Positions 29,960-39,706 are shown, counted from the first letter of the stretch. The stretch: DNA of 64,000 nt from Blastococcus sp. PRF04-17 (GCF_023016265.1 NZ_CP095412.1:2852001-2916000), one strand, 5' to 3'. The notes: generated from the sequence alone by a model not told the origin. Numbers and translations: made by a program.

Positions 29960-30859
29960 TCATCGTTCTACGGCGACTTCGGTTGGGCGAGCGAAAGTGA
30001 GACCAAGGAGCCCCTCCAGCCTTCCGACCAGAACCGCGACACCGTCCAAAGCCTGATACTCACCTCTGTGCCGGAGGCTGAACGTCGCTCCGGCGGCGAG
30101 TGCACGAAGGCTCCAAGCGACACCGTATCGATGCATCCGCAGGATGCGGCCATACCCGCGGGCATACCCCCGCAACTTTCGCCGTCGCTCCAGACGACTC
30201 AGACCTTCAGCGTCACTGAGCCCTCCGATACGCACTTCTGGCAACCAGGCGAATCCCTCAGTTCCGTACCTGAGGAGGTACCTTAGAAAGAAGTCCGTTT
30301 CCTCTCCGGACTGCCAAGGTGTCGCCGCCCCCGTCCCCAGCGTCTCATCGAAACCACCGAGATCACGGAAGATCGATTGCCTAACAACCATGGCCGGCAA
30401 GATTATCGACCATACGTTGTGTCGGTTCAGTCGGGTGCCGCGAGCGGGGACGCGCAGCCTGTCCCCGAATCGGTCCACGACCGTGACACAGCCAGCTTTC
30501 GCCTCGCCCAGTTGTTGATTGATCTGGTCAAGCGAGTCTGGATGGAAGACCGTCGTGTCATTTGGGAACAACAAGACGTCAAGCGTGCCCGGGAGGGCAG
30601 CCTCAGCAACGTTCCGCCCCCTGGCTGCTCCGCGAGCCGAGCTGACGAGGCGAAGGTCAAGTCCCCGGGAGGCGAACTCGCCCACCAATGCTTCCATGGA
30701 CGCAAACTCGCCCTGCGCGCAAATCGCCACCACGAATCGCTGATGCGTCTGGTCCTCCAAGGACGACAAGAGGCTCCTCATCGCCGACGTTCGACCGATC
30801 GTTGTCACGACGATGCCAAACGATGACTCAGGACGGGGCGGTTCCGCGCTCCCATGCAT
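29960..30859 (-). CDS. Glycosyltransferase family 2
   Basis: 299 residues from ATG 30859, with GGGAGG 6 bp upstream. GT-A fold: FGIVVTTIGRTSAMRSLLSS, DQTHQRFVVAICAQGE, SSARGAARGRNVAEAALPGT, and DVLLFPNDTTVFHPDSL in place of the usual DxD. Later WQSGEETDFFLRYLLRYG carries the ED base pair seen in GT2 enzymes. A C-terminal hydrophobic stretch may associate with the membrane. Donor and acceptor unknown. Confidence 0.82.
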   Translation of the reverse strand: MHGSAEPPRPESSFGIVVTTIGRTSAMRSLLSSLEDQTHQRFVVAICAQGEFASMEALVGEFASRGLDLRLVSSARGAARGRNVAEAALPGTLDVLLFPNDTTVFHPDSLDQINQQLGEAKAGCVTVVDRFGDRLRVPARGTRLNRHNVWSIILPAMVVRQSIFRDLGGFDETLGTGAATPWQSGEETDFFLRYLLRYGTEGFAWLPEVRIGGLSDAEGLSRLERRRKLRGYARGYGRILRMHRYGVAWSLRALAAGATFSLRHRGEYQALDGVAVLVGRLEGLLGLTFARPTEVAVER

Positions 30860-31052
30860 GCTCGCCTCCCGTCGAAAGCTTACGTGCCTGCGCTCCGTCC
30901 GCCCCGCCCCCAGTGGGACGGCGTAAGCAACGCACCCAGTGGGGAGCGAAGAGCGAGATAGGTCGCCGCCGCTGAGAAGAGCGGCGACGATGCCACGAGT
31001 ATGGTCCCACCTGCGGCTGCACACCTGACGAACCTCGGGAGGTTGGGTCACC

Positions 31053-31886
31053 GTGGCGATCTCTTTTATCGTCCGGACCTTCAACAGTATGGCGACGTTG
31101 CCAGACTGCCTGGCGAGCATCCACGCCCAAACCGTGCCCCACGAGATCGTCGTCGTGGACAGCGGATCCTTCGACGGCACAGTCGAGTACGCGCGGGCGC
31201 ACGCGGACGTTGTTCTTGAGATTGCGCATGAAGAGTTCACATACGGCCGGGCCCTCAACTTGGGCATGCAGGCGGCTCGACATGCCATTTGCGCCCCCCT
31301 CAGTTCCCACTGCGTGCTCACATCACCCGAGCACGCGGCGATCGCCCTGGCCATCCACGAGGACCCACGCGTCTGTGCAACCAATGGCATGCTATTCGAT
31401 CCAGAGGGCCATCCACTCACCAGCACCTACTTTGAAAGACGATGGAGTGGCGGGCTCGGCTACTCACATCACAGTGCGACGGTGTCTCGGGCCGTGTGGC
31501 AACAGGAGCCGTTCAACGAAGGGTTGACCGCCAGCGAGGATAAGGACTGGGCGAGACGTGTACTCCGGGGTGACCGGATCATCGCGTTCGATCGACGACT
31601 GTTCGTGAGTAGCGCTCATAGGCGAGGACAAGGCATCAGGGCGCTTCACGCCCGTGGACGGCGGGAGGGGGAAGCCGACGCTCGCCTGCGTTCCGATCTA
31701 GCGGACTCTCCCGCCAAGGCCTCGCTCCGCGCCTGGCTGCACGACCTGCCCAAGCCTCGCCGATATCCTTACCTGGCATATCTCGTGTATCCGAAGCGGC
31801 TGGTGGAGCTGCACGGCCGATATCTAGGCTACCGGGTCGCTGCAGTGGATGTGCGGTCGCGCTCCGCCGAGAAAGGCGAGCCGTAG
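31053..31886 (+). CDS. Glycosyltransferase family 2 (rhamnosyltransferase-like)
   Basis: 277 residues from GTG 31053. GT-A motifs: ISFIVRTFNSMATLPDCLAS, EIVVVDSGSFDGTVEYARAH, RALNLGMQAARHAICAPLSS, and NEGLTASEDKDWARRVLRGD with the ED pair that supplies the base. The overall look is of WbbL/RfbF-type rhamnosyltransferases, which fits the nearby dTDP-rhamnose genes, but the specificity is inferred. It is alone on the plus strand between two leftward genes and ends in TAG. Confidence 0.82.
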   Translation: MAISFIVRTFNSMATLPDCLASIHAQTVPHEIVVVDSGSFDGTVEYARAHADVVLEIAHEEFTYGRALNLGMQAARHAICAPLSSHCVLTSPEHAAIALAIHEDPRVCATNGMLFDPEGHPLTSTYFERRWSGGLGYSHHSATVSRAVWQQEPFNEGLTASEDKDWARRVLRGDRIIAFDRRLFVSSAHRRGQGIRALHARGRREGEADARLRSDLADSPAKASLRAWLHDLPKPRRYPYLAYLVYPKRLVELHGRYLGYRVAAVDVRSRSAEKGEP

Positions 31887-31920
31887 AGACACCCTTTGAC
31901 CCTTAGCGCTCGCTGCGTCA

Positions 31921-32955
31921 CTATTGGTCAAGTAGCTGCCGGGCAAGTTCCACCGCTTCATCCATGGACGCTGCGAAACGCGTTCCGGAAAGCTCGTGGC
32001 CGTACTCCCGATATATGGCGGACACCTTTCCGTAACTATTATCCAAGGCTATGACGGGGATGCCGGAGAGCGATGCCAGCACCATGGCGTGAAGACGGTC
32101 CGTTATGACCACGCGACCGCGACCTAGGACCCGCCGAGCGAAGAATACATTTGCTCTGGCCATCGCGCCGGCATTCGCACTAACGATGCCGTAGACGCTG
32201 GCGCCAAGAGTTCCGAGTCCACGCGTCAGCGCCTCAGGGACCAACATCATTTTCCATAGCAGCGTCCCGTACCCAGGCGGGAACCGCCAGTCGGCCCGCG
32301 CTACTGTGACGCCTTCCATTGTTGGAAGGATACGAGGCACGGCTTCCGTGTCATTCCGGAGCAACAGCATGATATCCACATCCGGCCGACCAACCCGCGA
32401 GAGAGGCCCCACCCCGTAGGCCGCATCAGGGCAGAACCGGGTCTTCACGCCGGGGAATGCCGCTCTGGCTGCCGCCAAGGACACCTGATCCCGCATCAGC
32501 AGGGTCAGGTCCGGATGGGCCTCGAATACACTTCGAGCGGCGTCCCGCCTTGCCTCGTTCGAAAAGTTGATGCTCTGAGGCAGTTGGATGATCCTCCGGT
32601 CAGGGAAGGTCGCCACAACGGCCTCGCGCATTTCCTGATGAGGCAACCAGCGATCACCGAGGTTTCCGCCACCGGTGATGAGCAGTGGTCCCGATGGATG
32701 CAACTTGCGCAATTGCCTCGCGTCGAAGCCGAACTGCGAAGCCTGATAGCGAACCCTGCACCCCAGAGTGCGCAGATAGTGCAACTGCCCCAGCCAGATA
32801 AGAGCGTCGCCGGCGTTCTGGTACCTCGGGTAGTCCAGTAGGGCGACCTCCGTCCCGACTGGACCAATGACACTTCGGAGAACATCCTTGGTCTGATCGC
32901 GAATACCCTCGAGTGCTGATGCCAAGTTGCAGTCCTCCAGTCTCCGTTGAGCCAT
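31921..32955 (-). CDS. Polysaccharide pyruvyltransferase
   Basis: 344 residues. Typical of the family: LLDYPRYQNAGDALIWLGQL near the start, LLITGGGNLGDRW, RIIQLPQSINFSN, LLMRDQVSLAAARAAFPG, CPDAAYGVGP, and VVITDRLHAMVLASLSGIPV with the conserved TDRLH. It moves pyruvate from phosphoenolpyruvate to a sugar of the repeat unit, making an acidic ketal. It is followed 107 bp upstream by the PP-loop gene, on the same strand. Confidence 0.92.
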   Translation of the reverse strand: MAQRRLEDCNLASALEGIRDQTKDVLRSVIGPVGTEVALLDYPRYQNAGDALIWLGQLHYLRTLGCRVRYQASQFGFDARQLRKLHPSGPLLITGGGNLGDRWLPHQEMREAVVATFPDRRIIQLPQSINFSNEARRDAARSVFEAHPDLTLLMRDQVSLAAARAAFPGVKTRFCPDAAYGVGPLSRVGRPDVDIMLLLRNDTEAVPRILPTMEGVTVARADWRFPPGYGTLLWKMMLVPEALTRGLGTLGASVYGIVSANAGAMARANVFFARRVLGRGRVVITDRLHAMVLASLSGIPVIALDNSYGKVSAIYREYGHELSGTRFAASMDEAVELARQLLDQ

Positions 32956-33062
32956 CTACGACCCAGTGCCGCTCGCAGTCCAGGGGCCGCTTCCGACCAA
33001 ACGTCCGAATGTCGTACGGATTTGGCGCTGACGCGTCCGCGTCAAGTTGCTCGGTTAGCTGA

Positions 33063-34157
33063 TCAATGGCGCCGCAGGCGGGAGGCTCTTCGAACGGTCG
33101 TCCACACGGCATGTCGCACTGGGCCAATGCGGAGGCGCCAGCGAAGCGCTGCTGCTAAATCCGGATCCGAACCCTGCGTTTCAAGTTGAGCGAGAGCCTG
33201 CTGGGTGAACGTCTTCTGTGCAGTGTCGCGTAGGACGCCGAATCGCACTCTGTTGAGGTTGAGCGGACGATCAAAGGTAGTGAAACGCTCAATGGCACCG
33301 AGCGAGCGAAGCGCGATCATCGTCCGAGTGCACTTTTCGCACTCGCAACAATTGAAGCGACCACCTCGGTTTTCCCAACAGACTCGCAGGTGATGTGCTG
33401 CCGCCGAAGACCGGACAACGAGCGAGAGCTTATCTAAGCGGGTTACGCCCGCACCGTCATGCACCAGTTGCACCGCGCCACTCCAAAGCGGATCCGTCAT
33501 CGGATGAGATCCCCACGGGAACACGTCGCGGTATGTGTAGGTGGCGGGAATTAGAACTTTCTTAAACAGCCCGGAGAGGGTATGCGCTACCGCCGCCATG
33601 GCGGCGCCGTGCGTGAAGCCCCAGTCACCCCCCAGAGGCTCGTGCCGCCGCAGGTCAGTCTTCACTTCAACGAGTGTCTTGCCGAGGGCCGCAGCAGCCT
33701 GACGTGCATTGTCGGAAGCCTGTTCTCCCAAGAACTCGTCATCCAGAGAGATATCGAATCCGTGGACGAAGATCAGTGCGTCAATCTCATCAAGGTTGGT
33801 CAGGGCTGTGAAGAAGCTATCCACGCCTCCACTAAAGAAGGCCCCAACCAGATCCCCACTCGCTCGAGCCTCGGGACGCGGTGTCCTAAGCTCGACCGGG
33901 ACGCTATCGAACCAGTTCGCGAAAATCGCCTGCTGCGTCGCTAAGTGATCAAGCAAGTCCGCTGTTGGTGCAAGATCGACTGACACGGGACGTCCTGCAC
34001 GCAGGGCTGGGACCAACGCCAGGGCAAGCTCGGCGTCGCCCACAGCTCGCACCGCAGGTTCGCTCGACTCAATCGTCACAGGTGCACCGTCAAGGTTGAA
34101 CGTGACCGATCGGTCTGAGACGTGGACCAACCTGACGCTCAAAGGCTCCCCGCTCAT
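33063..34157 (-). CDS. PP-loop ATP-pyrophosphatase-like protein with Cys-rich zinc site
   Basis: 364 residues with an unassigned N-terminal ~110, then the ATP-binding PP-loop GAFFSGGVDSFFTALTN (SGGxDS). The stretch LIFVHGFDISLDDEFLGEQA follows in the usual second strand. GGRFNCCECEKCTRTMIALR gives a cluster of four cysteines like the zinc site of QueC-type enzymes. Such proteins adenylate a carboxylate or amide. In a glycan cluster it could make an amide or amidine on a uronic acid or modify an acyl group, but this is inference. The IS256 element ends 31 bp upstream of its ATG and may affect its expression. Confidence 0.72.
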   Translation of the reverse strand: MSGEPLSVRLVHVSDRSVTFNLDGAPVTIESSEPAVRAVGDAELALALVPALRAGRPVSVDLAPTADLLDHLATQQAIFANWFDSVPVELRTPRPEARASGDLVGAFFSGGVDSFFTALTNLDEIDALIFVHGFDISLDDEFLGEQASDNARQAAAALGKTLVEVKTDLRRHEPLGGDWGFTHGAAMAAVAHTLSGLFKKVLIPATYTYRDVFPWGSHPMTDPLWSGAVQLVHDGAGVTRLDKLSLVVRSSAAAHHLRVCWENRGGRFNCCECEKCTRTMIALRSLGAIERFTTFDRPLNLNRVRFGVLRDTAQKTFTQQALAQLETQGSDPDLAAALRWRLRIGPVRHAVWTTVRRASRLRRH

Positions 34158-34180
34158 GCCTACATTGAACCAGGCGCCGC

Positions 34181-34188
34181 GATGCGCG
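34181..34188 (+). repeat. 8-bp target duplication, left copy (GATGCGCG)
   Basis: Identical to 35606-35613 and directly next to the inverted repeat of the IS256-type element. An intact duplication indicates a recent insertion without later rearrangement. Confidence 0.85.
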
Positions 34189-35605
34189 GGTGACGTCCCG
34201 CTGAGTGGTGGATGTAGTCCTCACCGTGTTGGTCAGCGGTGTGGTGACTATGAGGCCATGAGGGCTGGCTGCGCCACCTCCTTGTCGGACTGCTTGGGCC
34301 GGGTGAGTAGGGCCATGGAGCCTTCGGAGAGGTAGCGGCGGTCGGAGACCTGCCATTCGTCGTGGGCCTCGACCAGGACGGCGCCGGCGAGGCGGAGCAG
34401 GGCTTCGGGGTTGGGGAAGACGCCGACGACGTCGGTGCGCCGCTTGATCTCCTTGTTCAGCCGTTCCAGCGGGTTGGTCGACCAGACCTTCTTCCAGTGC
34501 GCGACGGGGAAGCCGGTGAAGGCCAGCAGATCCTCCTCGGCGTCGCGCAGCAGGGCCTCGACCTTGGGGAACTGGCGGCCGAGCATGCCGGCGATGACGT
34601 CGAGCTGAGAGTGCACGTGCTCGGCGTCGGGCTGGGCGAAGATCGTGCGGATCGCGGCGGCGACCATCTCGCTGTTGCCCTTCGGTACCTGGGCGAGCAC
34701 GTTGCGCATGAAGTGCACCCGGCAGCGCTGCCAACTGGCACCGAGCAGCACCGCGCCGATGGCGGCCTTCAACCCGGCGTGGGCGTCGGAGATGACCAGC
34801 TGCGTGCCAGCCAGCCCGCGGGCCTTCAGCGAGCGCAGGAACGCCGTCCAGAACGCGCCGTCCTCGGAGTCGCCGACGGCGAAGCCGAGGACCTCCCGGT
34901 GCCCGTCGGCCGCGACACCGGTGGCGATCACCACGGCCTGGGAAACGACCCGCCGGTTCACCCGCGCCTTGCAGTAGGTCGCATCCAGGAACACGTAGGG
35001 GAAGGGCTGCTCGGCCAGCGAGCGGTCGGCGAACGCACTGACCTCGGCGTCCAGATCGGCGCAGATCCGGGAAACCTCGGACTTGGAGATGCCGGTGTCG
35101 GCGCCCAGGGCGCGCACCAGGTCGTCGACCTTGCGGGTGGAGACGCCGTGCAGGTAGGCCTCCATGACCACCGCGAACAGCGCCTGGTCGATCCGCCGGC
35201 GGCGTTCCAGCAGCGAGGGGAAGAACGATCCGGCGCGCAGCTTCGGGATCCGCAGCTCCAGATCCCCGGCCGTCGTGGACAGGGTGCGCGGGCGGGAGCC
35301 GTTGCGCTGCGCGGTGCGGGCCTCGGTGCGCTCGTGCGGGCCGGCGCCGATCACCGCGGTGAGCTCGGCCTCGATCAGGGCCTGGTAGATGGTTGTGGCC
35401 GCCGACCGGATTCGGTCGTCGACATCGGCGGCCTTCAGTGCCTCGAGCACCTCGAGCAGGGCAGACTGGTCCAGGGCCATCGTGTGCTGTGTCCTTCCGC
35501 GAGAACCATTGGCGTGGTCTCGCTGACCATCACACGATGGCCCCTCGCACGTGATCAACCACGCGGTCAGTGGCCTGGACTTACACCACCCCGGGGGACG
35601 TCACC
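34189..35605 (-). mobile_element. Complete IS256-type insertion sequence
   Basis: 1417 bp. The ends are inverted repeats starting GGTGACGTCCC on both sides; over the first 22 bp 19 match (left GGTGACGTCCCGCTGAGTGG, right read inward GGTGACGTCCCCCGGGGTGG). An 8-bp direct repeat GATGCGCG borders it, the size usual for IS256. It carries one intact transposase. It separates the Wzx gene from the PP-loop gene in the same leftward operon. Confidence 0.9.
34248..35480 (-). CDS. IS256-family transposase
   Basis: 410 residues from ATG 35480 (MALDQSALLEVLEALK). The DDE catalytic set is in order: YVFLDATYCKARV, TQLVISDAHAGLKAAIGAVL, and STNPLERLNKEIKRRTDVVG. The RCRVHFMRNVLAQVPKG segment is the family's zinc/DNA-binding helix region. 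No frameshift or internal stop is visible, so the element may be active. Confidence 0.95.
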   Translation of the reverse strand: MALDQSALLEVLEALKAADVDDRIRSAATTIYQALIEAELTAVIGAGPHERTEARTAQRNGSRPRTLSTTAGDLELRIPKLRAGSFFPSLLERRRRIDQALFAVVMEAYLHGVSTRKVDDLVRALGADTGISKSEVSRICADLDAEVSAFADRSLAEQPFPYVFLDATYCKARVNRRVVSQAVVIATGVAADGHREVLGFAVGDSEDGAFWTAFLRSLKARGLAGTQLVISDAHAGLKAAIGAVLLGASWQRCRVHFMRNVLAQVPKGNSEMVAAAIRTIFAQPDAEHVHSQLDVIAGMLGRQFPKVEALLRDAEEDLLAFTGFPVAHWKKVWSTNPLERLNKEIKRRTDVVGVFPNPEALLRLAGAVLVEAHDEWQVSDRRYLSEGSMALLTRPKQSDKEVAQPALMAS

Positions 35606-35613
35606 GATGCGCG
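35606..35613 (+). repeat. 8-bp target duplication, right copy (GATGCGCG)
   Basis: Matches 34181-34188 on the other side of the element. Confidence 0.85.
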
Positions 35614-35705
35614 CATCCGGCTCTACGGCGATCGGCTTACTCCTTGGCGATTGCTTGATGCCTCGCGCAACAAGCCAGGCTTGCCCGGTACACAGCCGTA
35701 ACGAC

Positions 35706-37169
35706 CTACGACGTGCGCAGCCGACCCAGGAGGCGGATGAGGCCCGGAAAGAACGTCCGGTCGCGGAGATGCAGACAGCCAGCAAATGCCGACAGGCCGG
35801 CGGCCGTGGCCAGGGCGAGCCGCAGAGTTGCCGGCGCGGTGTCGAGCGCTAACGACAGACCGGTCGATACGATCGCAAACGCGATCGATGCCAGTACCGG
35901 GTCGAGCCATTCCCGCAGCAGCATCCGGAGCCGGATGCCGATGGCAATCTTGAGCGTCGCGAGCCGAAGCGGCGAGATTGCGACCGCCCGCAGGGCAATG
36001 GCTGCGGCGACAACGGTTAGGCCATATTGTGCTCCGATCCCACTGGCAAAGAGGGTTACGATTGCCGCAACGCCCATAACCAGCAACTCGAGACCAGGGC
36101 GGCCCGCTGCATATAGGACGCTCCGGTTGAAGAAGTTTACAGAATTGACTATCCCTGCGATGCATAGCCACTGAAACAGCGCGACGCTTTGGCTCCACTG
36201 ATCCCCGAAGACGAGTGGAATCAATACCGGCGCCCACATAAGCATGGTCAAGAAGAGGGGAGCTGCGCCACTCAGGCTGACCTTAGTCGCCCGAGCAAAC
36301 GCCCTGGCCGTCCGGTCACGATCCGCCTTTATTCTGGCGAAGATTGGCAAAGCAAGAGCATCGAGGACCCCGGTGATTGTTTCTTGTAGGACGGATAGCA
36401 ATCTGTGGGCGATAACATAATATCCAAGGGCGGTCGTGCCCAAGATGGCGCCCACCAAGAAGTTGTCGCCGTACTGGAGAACCACCGTGGCTAGCTCAAT
36501 GGCTAGGAGTTTGCCGCTGAACTTTGCGATGCGACGGAGGCTATGGACTTGGGGCCTGAAGGTTGGCCGGATGCGCGCAGCAATCCACATGACGGTGGCC
36601 GCGACGAGCGCCTGGGTGATGCTTTGTCCCACCAGCGCCCAAACTCCGGCACCGGAGAAGGCCATGGTGAGCCCCACGATAGAGCCAGCGACCGCCGAAA
36701 CTATGGACCTTAGGGCGATAGCCCTGAAGTGGAGTTCCTTCAGGAGAAGCGCCTCCGGGACGACGCTTATGCCTCTAATCACAAGCAAGGCAGCCATTAC
36801 GCGTAGGACCGGCGTTATTCCATCTACGTGGAATATCCCAGCGGCCAGTGGAGCGATTAAGAGCAGCAGAGTCGCAGGAGCAAGTCCAGCGAGCAGCCCG
36901 AGCCAAAAGCCGCTCGCCCTCGTCCGGGCGTCGAGCTTCTCCTCGAGGACTAGCGCTGGAACGAGACCACTGTTAGTGAAGACCCCCAGGAGCATGATCA
37001 CTACCTGGGCGGCCGCGACGATGCCGAACGCTTCGGGGCCTAACAGTCGTCCGAGCAGCGCGAATGTAATCAGCGACAGTATGCGCCCCAACCACTTGTC
37101 AAGAGCCGACCAAGCGGCGCCGCGCACAGCCAGCGTGCCTAGGTCCTGCCTATGCTCTGACTGCGTCAC
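35706..37169 (-). CDS. Wzx-type oligosaccharide flippase
   Basis: 487 residues from GTG 37169 (the longer frame from 37208 adds an unlikely cysteine-containing leader). About 12-14 helices. The N-terminal signature GAAWSALDKWLGRILSLITF followed by LLGRLLGPEAFGIVAAAQVV is typical of MOP-family polysaccharide exporters, as is GDNFLVGAILGTTALGYYVI in the centre. It moves the polyprenyl-linked repeat unit to the outer face for the polymerase. It is the first gene of the leftward cluster and is now cut off from it by IS256. Confidence 0.9.
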   Translation of the reverse strand: MTQSEHRQDLGTLAVRGAAWSALDKWLGRILSLITFALLGRLLGPEAFGIVAAAQVVIMLLGVFTNSGLVPALVLEEKLDARTRASGFWLGLLAGLAPATLLLLIAPLAAGIFHVDGITPVLRVMAALLVIRGISVVPEALLLKELHFRAIALRSIVSAVAGSIVGLTMAFSGAGVWALVGQSITQALVAATVMWIAARIRPTFRPQVHSLRRIAKFSGKLLAIELATVVLQYGDNFLVGAILGTTALGYYVIAHRLLSVLQETITGVLDALALPIFARIKADRDRTARAFARATKVSLSGAAPLFLTMLMWAPVLIPLVFGDQWSQSVALFQWLCIAGIVNSVNFFNRSVLYAAGRPGLELLVMGVAAIVTLFASGIGAQYGLTVVAAAIALRAVAISPLRLATLKIAIGIRLRMLLREWLDPVLASIAFAIVSTGLSLALDTAPATLRLALATAAGLSAFAGCLHLRDRTFFPGLIRLLGRLRTS

Positions 37170-37603
37170 GGGGCCATTTTGGCAGACCCTCGAGGAGATC
37201 CGGCACACCAGGGGTCTCCCCTATGCGAAACAAGGTCAGGATCGGCTGCAACGGATGCCATCTTCCGGCATCACCATTCCTACTGCGCCAGCGGGCGACA
37301 TCTGTCGACGTGGCGTTTGGACCCCTTATGCCAGCGAGAGGCGATTGCGCATGAGCGGGCGTCGCCGGGGCTGTCGCCATCCGGGCCGACTCACAGCTTC
37401 TGGTTGCCGGGAGGCCGACGTACATGCGGAAGTCCGAGATGTCGTTCTGCGCTGGGTCCCTTCAGCCACCGTGTCGCGGGAATAGGTCAGACGGCGGACG
37501 GCGGGCGATCGGCCCGATGGACCTCGTGGTCTGGGTGGGACTCCTCGTGTTTCGTCTGGCAGGGAGGAGCGGCAATGTCTGCATCGGATCCCTGCCGTCA
37601 CTC
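37170..37603. other. Gap between the glycan cluster and the formate dehydrogenase genes
   Basis: 434 bp without a supportable gene; all open frames are short and compositionally unlike the neighbours. It should contain the wzx promoter. No clear terminator with a U-run was seen. Confidence 0.4.
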
Positions 37604-38640
37604 TCAGCGGGGAACGGAGCGAACCTCGCCGACGCGGGCGGCCAGTCGTTCCTTCTGCGGGACGACGATGTACTTCGGATCCTTGGTGCTGGCGATCCCC
37701 GCCTCGAAGACACCGAAGCGGGTGAGCAGCGAGCCGGCCGCCAATAGCGTTCCTGACGCAACCCGCCCGGCACGCCAGCGCCCGGCCACGACGGCGAGCC
37801 CGAGCCCCGAGGTGGTGCACGCCTTCGCGGCTCGCATGAACTTGCCCGGCCGGCCCTCGTGATACGGCTCGGACAGGATGCTGTCGCTCTCCTCCACGCC
37901 GCGCACCGCGACCAGCTCGATGCCCGCGCCGAGGATCGCCATCTTGCGCGCCGGCTCCGACTCGCTCAGCGGCGTCAGCGCCATGCAGATGCCGCCCCCG
38001 GCGGCCATCGCCGATGCGCCGAACACGTACGGCAGCTTGCCGTGGAACTCGTGCCACGACGGCACCGCGGTGTTGGCCAGCAGCACACCGGTGTAGGTGG
38101 CCAGCGGCCCGCCGAACAGCGCCGCCACCACTCCCCGAACCGCTTCAGCCGCGGGAACCAGCCCAGCAGCTCCACCGCGGCCGTCGCCCCGGCCGCCGCG
38201 CTGAACGGCGACAGGATGTAGGTGCCCACCGACAGCGGCGACGTCGGCTTGAACACCCGCAGCATGTGCAGGAAGCGCTCCGGCCGCCCGAGGTCGTGCA
38301 CGAGAAACACCACCGACGCCATCGCGCCACCGGCCGAGGTCAGCCGCGCGACCTTCGTCAGCTTCGGCCGGCCGGTGACGTCGGCCAGCGCGGCCAGGAT
38401 CGACGACGAACCCGCCGCACCACCGAGGAACAGGTACAGCGGCACGTCCGGCGACTTCCACACCGGCGTCTTGACGATCTGCCGCCCGTAGTACGAGGTG
38501 AACTCGACGTCGTCGACCATCGGCACCTCGCCGCGGCCGCGCCCACCGCCGCGCCGGCGGCGCTTGCCGGTCCGCTGCGTGGCCGGGCCGCGGTCGGCCT
38601 GGCGCCAGCCGGCCTCCGGGCTGGTGATGCCGCCGGTCAT
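37604..38640 (-). CDS. nrfD: NrfD/PsrC-like membrane anchor of formate dehydrogenase, apparent frameshift
   Basis: ATG 38640 lies 1 bp past the stop of the iron-sulfur subunit. After a basic N-terminus it reads SYYGRQIVKTPVWKSPDVPL, YLFLGGAAGSSSILAALADV, VVFLVHDLGRPERFLHMLRV (the NrfD 'DLGRP..f.ml' signature) and SPLSVGTYILSPFSAAAGAT. The frame breaks after LKRFGE; adding one C near 38131 restores VVAALFGGPLATYTGVLLAN and the rest to 37604. The anchor passes electrons from the iron-sulfur subunit to the quinone pool. About eight helices are expected in the joined protein. Confidence 0.8.
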
Positions 38641-38641
38641 G

Positions 38642-39706
38642 TCACCTCTTCCTCGAGCCGAGCACGGCCGTGAGCGCGACCCCGACCATCATGACCGCCG
38701 CCTTGCCCGCGGCCTTCCACATGGCCGGCAGGTCGCGGGTGGTCACGATCGGGTCCGGCGGCAGCCCGTAGACCTCCGGCTCGTCGAGCAGCAGGAAGAA
38801 CGCGCCGGCTCCCCCGACGCCGTCGTTCTCGTCCCGCCCGTACAGCCGTGCGGTCTCCACGCCCTGGGCCTGCAGCGTCGCCAGCCGGGCGTCGGCCCGG
38901 GCCTGCAGCTCGTCGAGGTCGCCGTACTGGATCGACTGGGTGGGGCAGGCGGTGGCGCAGGCCGGCTGCAGCCCGTCGGTCAGCCGGTCGTAGCACATCG
39001 TGCACTTGAAGACCCGGCCGTCGTCCTTGCGCTGGTCGATGACGCCGTATGGGCATGAGGCCACGCAGTAGCCGCAGCCGTTGCAGATGTCGCCCTGCAC
39101 GACGACGGTGCCGAATTCGGTGCGGAACAGCGCCCCGGTCGGGCACACGTCGAGGCACCCGGCGTGCGTGCAGTGCTTGCAGACGTCGGAGCTCATCAGC
39201 CAGCGGATCTGCTTGTCCGCGCCGCTCTGTCCCGTCTGCGGGTCGAACTCGCTCAGCGCCTCGGCGTTGAGCACGCTCTGCTGGGCGTTGGCCAGGCTGA
39301 CGTCGCTGCCAGACTCGGCGGGCGACGGGCCGCCGTCCTGCCGGTCGTCGCCGGGGCGCCCGAACGTCGGCATCGGCAGGTCGACCGCGCGGCTCTGCTC
39401 GATGAACGCGACGTGCCGCCACGAGTTGGCACCCAGCTGGCCGGTGTTGTCGAAGGACATCCCGGACAGGCCGATCGCGTCGCGGACGCCGTGCGAGTCG
39501 TCCATCGGCAGCGTGTTCCACTCCTTGCACGCCACCTCGCACGCCTTGCACCCGATGCAGACCGACGTGTCGGTGAAGAACCCGACCCGCTTCGGGTGCT
39601 CCTCGACGTAGCCGGACTGCTCCGCCACGTCGGGCACCGGCCCGTACAGCCGGTTGCCCGGGTCGCGGCCGGTGAACGCCGCGCTCACCGAGCTGATCGT
39701 GGTCAC
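38642..39706 (-). CDS. fdhB: Formate dehydrogenase iron-sulfur (beta) subunit
   Basis: 354 residues from GTG 39706. Four 4Fe-4S cluster motifs: CIGCKACEVACKEWN (about 50-64), CKHCTHAGCLDVCPTGA, CNGCGYCVASCPYGVI, and CTMCYDRLTDGLQPACATAC. The layout equals FdnH/FdoH of formate dehydrogenase N/O, and a C-terminal helix (AVMMVGVALTAVLG) anchors it. It passes electrons from the molybdenum subunit to the NrfD-like anchor. It is parted from fdhA by a divergent toxin-antitoxin pair of about 600 bp. Confidence 0.93.
   Translation of the reverse strand: MTTISSVSAAFTGRDPGNRLYGPVPDVAEQSGYVEEHPKRVGFFTDTSVCIGCKACEVACKEWNTLPMDDSHGVRDAIGLSGMSFDNTGQLGANSWRHVAFIEQSRAVDLPMPTFGRPGDDRQDGGPSPAESGSDVSLANAQQSVLNAEALSEFDPQTGQSGADKQIRWLMSSDVCKHCTHAGCLDVCPTGALFRTEFGTVVVQGDICNGCGYCVASCPYGVIDQRKDDGRVFKCTMCYDRLTDGLQPACATACPTQSIQYGDLDELQARADARLATLQAQGVETARLYGRDENDGVGGAGAFFLLLDEPEVYGLPPDPIVTTRDLPAMWKAAGKAAVMMVGVALTAVLGSRKR

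Noticed and set aside
37170-37603. Short ORFs in the gap before the formate dehydrogenase genes
   Set aside because: No ribosome sites, no hydrophobic or domain pattern, and different frames overlap with equal lack of support.
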